Below are positions 1 to 8,260 of a stretch of DNA of 64,000 bases, piece by piece (the first letter of the stretch is position 1; each line of letters opens with the position of its first letter). The stretch is taken from positions 65,272,889 to 65,336,888 of the forward strand of contig CM068388.1 of assembly GCA_034770075.1 (NCBI GenBank), given 5' to 3'. The position numbers and the translations under genes were made by a program. The stretch is from Aralia elata. Taxonomy: Eukaryota; Streptophyta; Magnoliopsida; Apiales; Araliaceae. The notes below the pieces were generated by a model. That model was not told where the DNA came from. It saw only the letters and a list, made by a program, of their open reading frames with translations, and did no database searches.

Positions 1-1
1 T

Positions 2-139
2 CATTTTGGGACTGTCAGCCGAGCTACTGCTTTACTGGATCGTATTGATATGATGGGGCAGCAGATTGCAGGAGATGTTGATGCTTCAGATCTATCCACC
101 ACCCTGTCCATCCTGCTTCGGCTAGTTTCAGATTTGTAG
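2..139 (+). pseudogene. C-terminal end of the antisense DUF7745-type gene of element A (partial)
   Basis: The plus-strand frame from base 2 to the TAG at 137-139 gives 45 codons. They match almost residue for residue the last 45 codons of the DUF7745-like gene of element B (ending at 38331), including the SDLSTTLSILL motif near the end. The gene runs opposite to pol of the same element, so A carries the same antisense cargo as B. Only this tail is in the window, so its integrity cannot be judged. Function unknown. Confidence 0.75.
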
Positions 140-653
140 ATTATTTTATTTCCTGCATAGACTATGTTGGTTTCATCAGTTATTGAAAGAGAAATCTTGT
201 AATAAAACGACTTATATATATAGACATGCATTTAAATTTAGTCATTTTCCCCTTTTGTCGTATCATTGCCATCCATTGGATCATCATTTTATCCAACTGA
301 CCATGATTTTGACATTTCGCCTTCTTTCTTTCCTCAAGACTTGATGGAGATTTGACAGATATTGCCGCACACCTTTTGATTTCGTCGGATTGAATCTCAG
401 ATTTTGGATAACTGTTTGGGTTGGATCAGGGTATGTATTCTGGGATGAAACTGGTTAGGCAGTTGGTTTCGGGAAGGTTTTGAGGGTGTAGGAAGGTTTT
501 ATCTGGCTATCGAAAATTGGTTTTGGTTAGGGAAAGGATTATTATTTTTTTTTAAAGGATCGGACCGCGCCATGATGGCTGCCTACGTACCCCCACAAGT
601 TGGGAGATCAGGTCCTACGTAGTTCGCTCTCAAAGGAAAAAAGAACTGATGAT
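140..653. other. Spacer between the convergent antisense-gene and pol 3' ends (element A)
   Basis: Non-coding. The antisense gene ends at 139 on the plus strand and pol ends at 654 on the minus strand, so both transcripts would terminate here. The spacer is well conserved with 38332-38842 of element B and holds a more strongly conserved block at 557-627. Confidence 0.7.
557..627 (-). other. Conserved non-coding block downstream of pol, bounded by TACGTA palindromes
   Basis: Two TACGTA palindromes (584-589 and 616-621) start 32 bp apart and enclose a short stretch able to form a small stem (CTCCC against GGGGG on the minus strand). The same block with the same spacing occurs at 38744-38813 in element B. 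It lies just after the pol stop, so it could be a processing or 3'-end signal. That role is inference. Confidence 0.5.
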
Positions 654-880
654 TTAAGCGTAGAACCGCTTCACCGAGTCAGAATTGAGGGGTTGTGGAA
701 ATACCTCACCATCCATTTCTTGCAATATGAGGGCTCCTCCGGATAGCACTTTCTTAATCATGAATGGTCCTTCCCAATTCGGGGCAAACTTCCCCTTGGC
801 TTCGTCTTGACAAGACATGACTCTCTTTAGCACCAGGTCATTCTCCTTGAATTTCCGAGGCCTGATCCTTTTGTCGTTTA
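654..880 (-). pseudogene. Integrase C-terminal segment, frameshifted (element A pol)
   Basis: About 75 codons encode the C-terminal tail of integrase: the KFKENDLVLKRV motif, the GPFMIKKVL motif and the ending VKRFYA. In element B this is continuous with the integrase core. In A, two extra bases near 875-880 (gtcgtttatg against gtcgtatg in B) shift the frame, so the core ORF stops at 878 and this tail is separated from it. The tail follows the family pattern of a DNA-binding C-terminal region; no chromodomain is visible. Confidence 0.85.
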
Positions 881-2401
881 TGATCGGGAGATCCTCTGTT
901 GATATAGCTGGCCGTGCCAAACAGCAGCCACCCTCCTTTCATCAATTAGGGCCAATTGGTCGTATCGACTTTGCATCCAATCCTCCTCGCTTATCTGAGC
1001 ATCGATCACTATTCTGAGGGACGCCATCTCAACTTCAACTGGCAGGACAGCCTCCATTCCATACACCAAAGCGTAAGGGGTTGCCCCTGTAGAAGTACGC
1101 GTTGATGTTCGGTATGCCAGCAGGGTGAGGGGTAACAGATCCGGCCATCCCCGATGATTAGCAGACATTTTCGCCATGATCTTCTTGATGTTTTTATTTG
1201 TAGCCTCCACTGCCCCATTCATCTTAGGACGGTAAATGACGGAATTGAGATGCTTAATCTTGAACTGGTCACACAGTTCCTTCATGAGGGCGTTGTTTAA
1301 ATTCTTGGCATTGTCGGAGACCACAACCTCAGGTTGCCCATATCGGCAAATGACATTATTCCTGACGAAGTTGACGATGACCTCCTGAGTTACTTTAGGG
1401 AAAGAAGCTGCCTCTACCCATTTGGTGAAATAATTGATCATGCCGAAAATGAATCGGTGCCCGTTGCTTGCTTTGGGCTCTATTGGTCCGATTACATCCA
1501 TTCCCCACATTGAAAATGGCCACGGGGAGGTCATACAGTGCAGTTCATTGGGAGGTGTATGGATCACATTACCGTGCGCCTGGCATTGGTAACACCGTTT
1601 GACATGATCATCGCAATCGGCCTTCAGCGTTAACCAATAATACCCTGTCCTCAAGATCTTTTTGGCCAACATCGGTCCACTCATATGTGGCCCACACACC
1701 CCGCCATGGATTTCATTCATAATCCTTTGGGATTGCGTTTCGTCTACGCATTGCAACAGTCCCAACCCGGCATCCCTTTTGTAAAGTGAATCGCCACTCA
1801 GGTAAAACTTCATCGCCATCTTTTGAATTCTCATCCTTTCAGTCCGATTTGCCTGATCGGGAAGGGATCTGTCTCTCAGATATTCCCTGATGTCGTGATA
1901 CCAGGGCTGCCTTGTCAACACCACCTCGTTTGATAACACTGCCACATTTTCCTCATATGCCGGGGCATTCTGTACGGTGATCTCAATCTGTGGACTGTCC
2001 CTACTCTTGATCACGTGGATTAAGGAAGCCAAAGTCGCCAATGCATCGGCAAAATCATTTCGTCCCCGAGGAATATGGCGGAAGGCGATATCTTCGAACT
2101 CTTGCATAAGCTGGGTGACACAACGATGGTATGGAAGTAACCGAAGCTCCTTAGTGTTGTATACCCCGATTGCTTGTCTGATTACCAATTCTGAATCCCC
2201 GAACACCGCTAGTCTTTTTACTCCCATGTCACGGGCCAATCGGAGTCCCAAGATACACCCCTCGTATTCAGCGGTGTTGTTCGAATTGCTGAAACGAAGT
2301 TTAGTGGCCACGGGGTATTGTTCTCCGGTGATAGAGACTAGGACCGCTCCGGCTCCTGCCCCCTCGGCATTCATGGCACCATCAAAATACAGCTTCCAGA
2401 A
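878..2401 (-). pseudogene. Second (archaeal-like) RNase H plus integrase (element A pol, 3' part)
   Basis: Same frame as the upstream RT ORF but separated by a TAA at 2402-2404, where element B has CAG. The first part (about 2000-2400) is a second RNase H: YFDGAMN, NNTAEYEGC, FGDSELVI and the HIPRGRNDFADALA motif carry the acidic and histidine residues. Integrase follows, with an HHCC zinc finger at about 1590-1715 (ends HVKRCYQCQ). The core Asp is in GMDVIGP near 1497, the second Asp in VVSDNAKN near 1310 and the Glu in NGAVEATNKN near 1205. The ORF ends at 878 through a 2-nt frameshift that removes the C-terminus. All catalytic residues remain visible. Confidence 0.9.
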
Positions 2402-4213
2402 TTATCCCTCGTCATCACATTTTTCGCGCGATACCCAAAATATATCCTCGCCCGGGAGAGGAGTTTCTAACGGCTCCATCCCTCCTGCCGGGGCTTCTGC
2501 CAACTGATCTGCAATTCCCTGCCCTTTCATGGCCTTCTGGGTCACGTACACCATGTCAAACTGTTGTAAAATTAACTGCCATCTTGATAGTCGACAATTC
2601 AGCATGGGCCTTTCGAAAATATATTTCAGGGGATCCATTCTTGATATCAGGTACGTTGTATGCCCATGGAGGTAGTGCTGTAATCTCCCTGCAGCCCAGG
2701 CCAGAGCACAACAGGTCTTCTCAATGGGAGTGTAATTCTGCTCACATTGGCTAAATCTTTTGCTGAGGTAATAGATGGCCTGCTCTTTTCCCGCCTCATT
2801 TTTCTGTCCCAACATACATCCCATCGCGATGGCATTTACCGATATATACATAAACAGAGGGATCCCATCCTTCGGGGGTACCAGCACTGGTGCCTCCGTC
2901 AATTGTTTCTTAATGGTCTGAAACGCCCTCTGACATTGCTCATTCCATTCTTGGGACACCCCTTTTCTTAACAGTTTAAAAATCGGCTCACATGTAGTCG
3001 TCAAGTGGGATATAAAACGGCTGATGAAGTTTATTCTCCCCAGGAATCCTCTTATCTCCTTCTCTGTGTGGGGTGCCGGCATATCCACAATGGCCTTAAT
3101 CTTTGCTGGATCCACCTCAATGCCCCGATCACTAACCAGGAATCCCAAGAGCTTGCCTGACTGCACTCCGAAAGCACACTTGGCTGGATTGAGTTTCAAA
3201 TTATACTTTCTGAGTCGATCAAATAGCCTTTTAAGATGAGTTATATGATCGGATTCTACCTTTGATTTCACAATAATGTCATCCACGTAGACCTCTATCT
3301 CCTTGTGCATCATATCGTGGAACAAGGCCATCATGGCTCTCTGATAAGTAGCCCCTGCATTTGTGAGACCGAAAGCCAGTCGTCTATAGCAGAAAGTGCC
3401 CCAGGGGGTGATGAATGCGGTCTTTTCCCGGTCTTCTTCCGCCACCATTATCTGATGATATCCCGCAAAGCAATCCACAAAAGAATACATTTCGTACTGG
3501 GCTGTGTTATCTACCAGGATGTGTATGAAAGGCACCGGGAAGTTATCCTTGAGACTGGCCTTGTTTAGATCTCTGTAGTCTACACATACCCTCACCTTTC
3601 CTCCAGGCTTAGCTACCGGGACCACATTGGATAACCATTCAGGATAAGTGGATACCATAATGATTCCCGCCCTGAACTGCTTGATGATCTCTTCCTTCAC
3701 TTTTAAGCTCCACTCCGGTTTCAATTTCCTTAATTTTTGTTTGACAGGCTTGAAACCCTCCTTGATGGGTAATCGGTGTACCACAATGTCGGTGGACAAT
3801 CCGATCATATCCTCATGAGACCAGGCAAAGACATCCTCATATTGTTTTAGCAGCTCAGTCATTTCGGCTTTCTGGCTGGGGGTGAGGTCCGTCCCTATCT
3901 TGAGTTCCTTTGGCTTGTCAGGGGTTCCAATATCAACGGTGATGGTTTGGTCCAAGTTGGGTTTGGGTTTATCCTCGACCCATCCTTTGATCTCGTCAGG
4001 TGCGTCGTCGTAATCTGTCTCGTCTTGTTCAATGCCCATTAAATCGAAATCCAGCTCAATGTCAAAATCATAATCATCATTCAAATTTGAAAGACCATTT
4101 GTTAGGCAAGGATTACTCAAATGGGTACACCTGACATGAAACAAAATACTTGTCATATATAAATCATTTTTCACGACGATCGCAATTTCAAATAACACGA
4201 AGAAACGACACAA
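2402..4213 (-). CDS. pol: Reverse transcriptase-RNase H (element A pol, 5' part)
   Basis: A 603-codon ORF. Only the part from 4130 downward would be exon; the first codons lie in the proposed intron. After an acidic N-terminal stretch (DDYDFDIELDFD) come the fingers and palm of a Ty3/gypsy RT, with VCVDYRDLN, FVDCFAGYHQI, the ITPWGTFCYRRLAFGL motif and the active site YVDDIIVKS near 3261-3292. The connection domain (GFLGRINFISRFI) and Ty3-type RNase H (AIYYLSKRFS, LHGHTTYLISRMD) follow. The ORF ends at a TAA (2402-2404) at the border to the second RNase H. RT and the first RNase H look intact. The start Met at 4213 is probably not used; translation likely comes from splicing with gag-pro. Confidence 0.92.
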   Translation of the reverse strand: MCRFFVLFEIAIVVKNDLYMTSILFHVRCTHLSNPCLTNGLSNLNDDYDFDIELDFDLMGIEQDETDYDDAPDEIKGWVEDKPKPNLDQTITVDIGTPDKPKELKIGTDLTPSQKAEMTELLKQYEDVFAWSHEDMIGLSTDIVVHRLPIKEGFKPVKQKLRKLKPEWSLKVKEEIIKQFRAGIIMVSTYPEWLSNVVPVAKPGGKVRVCVDYRDLNKASLKDNFPVPFIHILVDNTAQYEMYSFVDCFAGYHQIMVAEEDREKTAFITPWGTFCYRRLAFGLTNAGATYQRAMMALFHDMMHKEIEVYVDDIIVKSKVESDHITHLKRLFDRLRKYNLKLNPAKCAFGVQSGKLLGFLVSDRGIEVDPAKIKAIVDMPAPHTEKEIRGFLGRINFISRFISHLTTTCEPIFKLLRKGVSQEWNEQCQRAFQTIKKQLTEAPVLVPPKDGIPLFMYISVNAIAMGCMLGQKNEAGKEQAIYYLSKRFSQCEQNYTPIEKTCCALAWAAGRLQHYLHGHTTYLISRMDPLKYIFERPMLNCRLSRWQLILQQFDMVYVTQKAMKGQGIADQLAEAPAGGMEPLETPLPGEDIFWVSREKCDDEG

Positions 4214-4297
4214 TTATGCAGAAATAAAGCAACAACAAAATAAAACTTCTTCATTCCCCCATCCTCTAGGGTTAACCACCCTGACGTCGAGCTTTAC
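4131..4297 (-). other. Putative pro/RT intron of element A (167 nt)
   Basis: On the minus strand the last gag-pro codons are followed by GG|GTAAAG. The stop codon TAA of gag-pro (4294-4296) lies inside this donor. The acceptor is TTTCATGTCAG|G at 4131. Removing 4131-4297 joins a two-base codon start to a one-base codon end and fuses gag-pro in frame to RT. Element B has the same arrangement at 42264-42428. An intron between protease and RT is known from Ogre-type Tat elements. Unspliced RNA would yield gag-pro alone. Confidence 0.7.
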
Positions 4298-7200
4298 CCT
4301 TGTTTGGATATCACTGGTTTCTGGGTCCAATTATCGATGGTCAGGTCAGATGAAATGCGCTGGATAAAGGAGGGCCTCACATCGGACACCTCCCCGATGA
4401 TTACGGATACGTCGCCTGAGTCCTTCTCCATATCTTCTCCAGGAATAATCAGCCCTGCCCAATCGATGACAGGCACAACTTGTTGGGCTCCCGGTGGTGT
4501 GATAACATTCGTCCCCTCCTTACTGCTTGTTGATTGTCCGGGGATATAGCATTTGGTTTCAAACTCTTTTGCGACCTCCCGCAGGAAACTTTCCCTCCGG
4601 GCCGACTCATTACGTGTGGGGGTTAACTCTTCATTCCCTGCCCCAATCACAGGTCCGCTGATCCCCTGCTTATTGTCGACTTTGGTCACTGGACTGCCAA
4701 CTAGTCGAATCGAAGTCGCACCCTGACGGTGTCCCCGTACTGCGCCCACATGGTATCCCAATCCTGCTTTGCCTATCTGCTGTGGTAGGTGGATGGGCTC
4801 GGTGATTCCCTGACTGCTTTTCCCTAGTCCCTGTCCAGGTTGGAAGTTCATTTTAATCATTTCCCTTGCCACAAAGGTGAGTTCCGGAGAGACCCTTGGT
4901 TTCACAGCTGGAGCTCCCAGGCATCTATAATGGGGAGTGCTAATCTCTAGTGCTTGAAAGCTGGCAGGCGCCGCTGACTCATCCACATTGATTACTGGTA
5001 GGCCACTCCTGGGAGGAGAAGGGTCATCACATTCGGCCGAGATTGTTACCAGATTCCCATCGATGATCAACTTGATTTGTTGGTGGAGCGTGGAAGGAAC
5101 TGCCCCGGCCATGTGTATCCACGGCCTCCCTAACAGTAGGTTGTAGCTTGCCGTAATATCTAGGACTTGGAAGGATATATCAAAAGTACAGGGCCCTATC
5201 TCCACTGGCAATTCTATCTCTCCGATGGTATCCCTCCGGGATCCGTCAAAAGCCCGAACCACCACATGACTGGCCCGTAGGCGCTTGGGACTGATGTTCA
5301 TTTTCTTCAGCGTGCTGAGAGGACATATATTCAATGCCGATCCCCCGTCGATCAGCACCCCATTCATGACATATCCTGAGGAGATTACCGCGATGTGTAG
5401 CGGTTTTCGGTGCCCCCTTCCCTCTTTGGGAATGTCCTCATCCGTAAAGGATATTGCATCGGTTTCCAATAAGTGGCCTACCAGCTGGCCGAAACCCTCC
5501 TCACTAATTTCTTTGGGCACAAATGCCTCCTCCAGAACCTTCATCAGGGTTTTGCAATGCTCACTGGATGACAACACCAAGTCCATGACTGATGTTAGGG
5601 TTGATTCCTCATTTAAAATCTGGATCCCCCTCGTTTCTGGGTGATCCATCCTTTTCAAAAACTCTATGGCCCTTTCCTCGGAAACCTCTTCATTTTTTCT
5701 CTTTTGGCTCTCAAGGACTCGCCCGGGAAGATATAAGGGGTTCCCCTTGGTCGTCACGGAAGCACAACTGGCCGCTTCCTCTGGTATTCCCCCATAATTC
5801 CAGGGTACAGTCTTCAGACTACTGATAGGGAGTTGCGGCCTTGCTGCAAGGATGATGGGCCTCGGGGCTGTCAACTTGACAGGTCTTTCCATGCCATTTG
5901 TACTTATCCCTATCAACCTGATGGGCGCTCCCCGTGCACTCCCATGATCATGTATCACGTTGATCAATTCCTCAATTTTCTGCACATAGTTCAACCTTGG
6001 CGGCCCCCCAGCCTCACTTGCCTCCGTCGCATTAACTCCCCCTCCATCATGTCTTGGCAGGGGATTTGCTTTAACATTCGGGGAGTCCGGTTGTTCCACC
6101 ACAATTTCCCCACTGTCTATCATGTTTTGGATTCGATGCTTCAACGTCCAGCAATCTTGTGTATCATGGCCAGGGGAACTGGAGTGGTATGCACATCGCT
6201 TGCTCGGGTCAAACCTTCTACCCTTTGGGTCACTCGGTGGTGCCAGACCAACTATTTTCTTTTGGGCTACTAATACCGCTAATACCCGTTCAAGCGGCTC
6301 CCCGAGCGGGGTGAATACTCGATTCTGCGAGGCCTCATATCTTCTTCGCCCCTCTGCCCTTTGATCTGTGAAGTTTGGCTGTCGGGATGGCCCTCCCCTC
6401 TGCACCTGCACCGGAGGATGACCTTCTGCTTTTCTGGATGACCCCTGTAGGATGAGGGAGACATCCTCCTCCTTTTTCTTTTGGACCCTCCGGGAAGTGC
6501 TACCGTAGTTTCCATTCTGTATTTGCTCGGCAGCAGTTTCTAAAGCAGTAAGATCCCGGATTTTACCCGATTTCAACCCCATGTCAACCATCTCTCCATG
6601 TTTAATCATTTCAGCAAAGGGTCTTCCAATCCCTGAGATGACCCGCTCATAATACGGTGCCTCCTGAATGTCTACAAAGGTCATTACCATCTCTGATTCG
6701 CTCATCGGGGGGGTTACCTGTGCGGCCATGCCCCTCCATCGTTGCGCATATTCCCTGAAGGATTCCCTAGGCTGCTTTTTAACCTTTGTCATTTGGTACC
6801 TGTCAAGAGCCATCTGGGCCTGAAAGCTGTATTGGGTTAAGAAGGTATGGGCCAATTCCTCCCAGTTGTGGATTCGGGCGTTGTCGAGGCGGGCATACCA
6901 GATTCTTGCCTCCCCTGTTAAGCTTTTCTGGAATAGTTGCATTCTTAACCCCTCGTCTTCGGCATAAGACCCGAGTTCTCCAATGTATATTTTCAAGTGT
7001 GTATAGGGGTCTCCCTTTCCATTGTATTTTTCAAACTCGGGAACTTTGAACTTTTCTGGATATCTGGCTCCGGGGAAAACACATAGATCCGAATAATTAA
7101 CCCTGCCCAGGGAGCCTATGCCCCTTAGAGATTGGATGGTCTCCTCCATGTGTTTCATTTTTCTCCGAAGGTCGTCATTGTCCCCTTCTTCTGGGATAGT

Positions 7201-7467
7201 AATCACTGTCCTGCTAGGTATGGGAACGACGCTTGTAATGACTGGCTCGTCCTTGAGTTGGGGTTGGTCATCCTTACCCAGGTTTACAATATTTTTAGGA
7301 GGATTCTGGTCACCCCCTGGTGGTGGAATATTATGTGGTCCTTGGCTTGGCGGATCCTGTCTGAGTAGGAACTGCTCTTTTAGCATCGTGGCTATTTCCA
7401 TCATCTGTTTTTTGAAGTCATCAAACTCTTCCCGAGATATGGAACTATGATTAGGAATATCAGCCAT
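4294..7467 (-). CDS. gag: Gag-protease polyprotein (element A), intact
   Basis: A 1057-residue ORF without breaks. Domains: an N-terminal region with ISREEFDDFKKQM; the retrotransposon gag core around residues 140-260 (GKGDPYTHLKIYIG, GEARIWYARL, YAQRWRGMAAQV); a zinc-finger-like motif CAYHSSSPGHDTQDC near residue 429; retropepsin with the active site IDGGSALNICP near residue 706 and the flap or C-terminal motif LLLGRPWIH near 782; then a G-patch-like stretch (FQPGQGLGKSSQG) near 879. The start MADIPN is shared in form with B (MADVPP) and C (MADILP), which fixes the ATG at 7467. The product should form the capsid and mature it. The ORF ends inside a splice donor. Confidence 0.92.
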   Translation of the reverse strand: MADIPNHSSISREEFDDFKKQMMEIATMLKEQFLLRQDPPSQGPHNIPPPGGDQNPPKNIVNLGKDDQPQLKDEPVITSVVPIPSRTVITIPEEGDNDDLRRKMKHMEETIQSLRGIGSLGRVNYSDLCVFPGARYPEKFKVPEFEKYNGKGDPYTHLKIYIGELGSYAEDEGLRMQLFQKSLTGEARIWYARLDNARIHNWEELAHTFLTQYSFQAQMALDRYQMTKVKKQPRESFREYAQRWRGMAAQVTPPMSESEMVMTFVDIQEAPYYERVISGIGRPFAEMIKHGEMVDMGLKSGKIRDLTALETAAEQIQNGNYGSTSRRVQKKKEEDVSLILQGSSRKAEGHPPVQVQRGGPSRQPNFTDQRAEGRRRYEASQNRVFTPLGEPLERVLAVLVAQKKIVGLAPPSDPKGRRFDPSKRCAYHSSSPGHDTQDCWTLKHRIQNMIDSGEIVVEQPDSPNVKANPLPRHDGGGVNATEASEAGGPPRLNYVQKIEELINVIHDHGSARGAPIRLIGISTNGMERPVKLTAPRPIILAARPQLPISSLKTVPWNYGGIPEEAASCASVTTKGNPLYLPGRVLESQKRKNEEVSEERAIEFLKRMDHPETRGIQILNEESTLTSVMDLVLSSSEHCKTLMKVLEEAFVPKEISEEGFGQLVGHLLETDAISFTDEDIPKEGRGHRKPLHIAVISSGYVMNGVLIDGGSALNICPLSTLKKMNISPKRLRASHVVVRAFDGSRRDTIGEIELPVEIGPCTFDISFQVLDITASYNLLLGRPWIHMAGAVPSTLHQQIKLIIDGNLVTISAECDDPSPPRSGLPVINVDESAAPASFQALEISTPHYRCLGAPAVKPRVSPELTFVAREMIKMNFQPGQGLGKSSQGITEPIHLPQQIGKAGLGYHVGAVRGHRQGATSIRLVGSPVTKVDNKQGISGPVIGAGNEELTPTRNESARRESFLREVAKEFETKCYIPGQSTSSKEGTNVITPPGAQQVVPVIDWAGLIIPGEDMEKDSGDVSVIIGEVSDVRPSFIQRISSDLTIDNWTQKPVISKQG

Positions 7468-8240
7468 TTCAGATGTAGAATTTTGGGCTTTCTTAGACTG
7501 CGAACGGGTTTGAGGAGCAATCCTACAGAGACAATGGTTCGAAGTTTAGTCTTGGGGAAACGCAAAATGGATGCATGCTAAAACTGTAATTTTTTGTGTG
7601 TTTTTTGGGTTTTTTTTTTAATCTTTCCCTGCAAAAGAGAAAGTTAGTAGTCCTTTAGTGCCATAACCAATGCTAAACATGCTTTATTATGCTCCCCCAA
7701 CTATTCCCTGCAATTCACAGCGGTTAGTAATCTCTTTCGACACAGAAAAGGGATGTATGAATATTGAATGAGATCATGACATTTAGACATATAAACGTAA
7801 AAAGGCATGAAGAGACTTTTCCTGCGTTGGGTTAATCTGAGGCTGACCTACCCTAGGGTTACTCTCGCGGGCTTTTCGGCATGAAGGTTCCCAAATCTTC
7901 GCAATCTACTCGTTTGAGCCCTTTCGATTGGAGCGGATTTGAGTGGTGCGTTTCCTGAGCCATCTCCGGGGAGCAGCCCCATCGAGTCCAATAATAAGCA
8001 ACCGACGGGTTCGCCTCAGGAGGAGGTACTCTCTCAACATACATTCACATTCATCGTCCTCACCGTATGCAAATGATTACTTTGAAGTAAAGCAAACCCA
8101 TTCAATCATTCATTCATTGGACAACAACACACATTCACACAACAATAAAAAGAAGTCAAAATGTCGCACGCACATACACATTTATAAATTTTAAAGGATA
8201 GGATAGCATCAAGACTTGACGCGGCTTAAGCCCTCTAATA
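7468..8240 (-). other. 5' untranslated leader of element A
   Basis: 773 nt between PBS and the gag ATG. It is A/T-rich near gag, with a T-rich run near 7600-7620, and contains the 61-codon ORF at 7859-8044. The same leader is found in B (45592-46366) and C (62429-63209). It should contain the packaging and dimerisation signals of the genomic RNA, but none can be assigned by eye. Confidence 0.7.
7859..8044 (-). CDS. Conserved 61-codon upstream ORF in the leader (element A)
   Basis: ATG to stop encodes 61 residues beginning MYVERVPPPEANPSVAYYW and containing GCSPEMAQETHH. An ORF of exactly the same length, start and stop occurs at the same place in B (45980-46165) and C (62628-62813). Between A and B I count 7 amino-acid and about 3 silent differences. 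Selection is therefore not shown, although no copy has acquired a stop. I recognise no domain. It could be a regulatory upstream ORF, or a frame kept open by chance in a conserved leader. Confidence 0.4.
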   Translation of the reverse strand: MYVERVPPPEANPSVAYYWTRWGCSPEMAQETHHSNPLQSKGLKRVDCEDLGTFMPKSPRE

Positions 8241-8258
8241 TCCCCAGCAGAGTCGCCA
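8241..8258 (-). other. Primer binding site of element A
   Basis: Minus-strand TGGCGACTCTGCTGGGGA starts 2 nt inside the LTR end. It is complementary to a tRNA 3' end finishing GAGUCG-CCA, which fits a plant tRNA-Arg. An Arg-type primer is reported for Ogre-type Tat elements; the exact isoacceptor is inferred. Identical in B (46367-46384); C differs at two bases. Confidence 0.8.
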
Positions 8259-8260
8259 GC

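Noticed and set aside
7468..8240. Assignment of A, B and C to canonical Ogre
   Set aside because: The leader has no long upstream ORF and the extra genes are antisense downstream of pol. Only the Tat lineage is supported, with an Ogre-like intron and primer.
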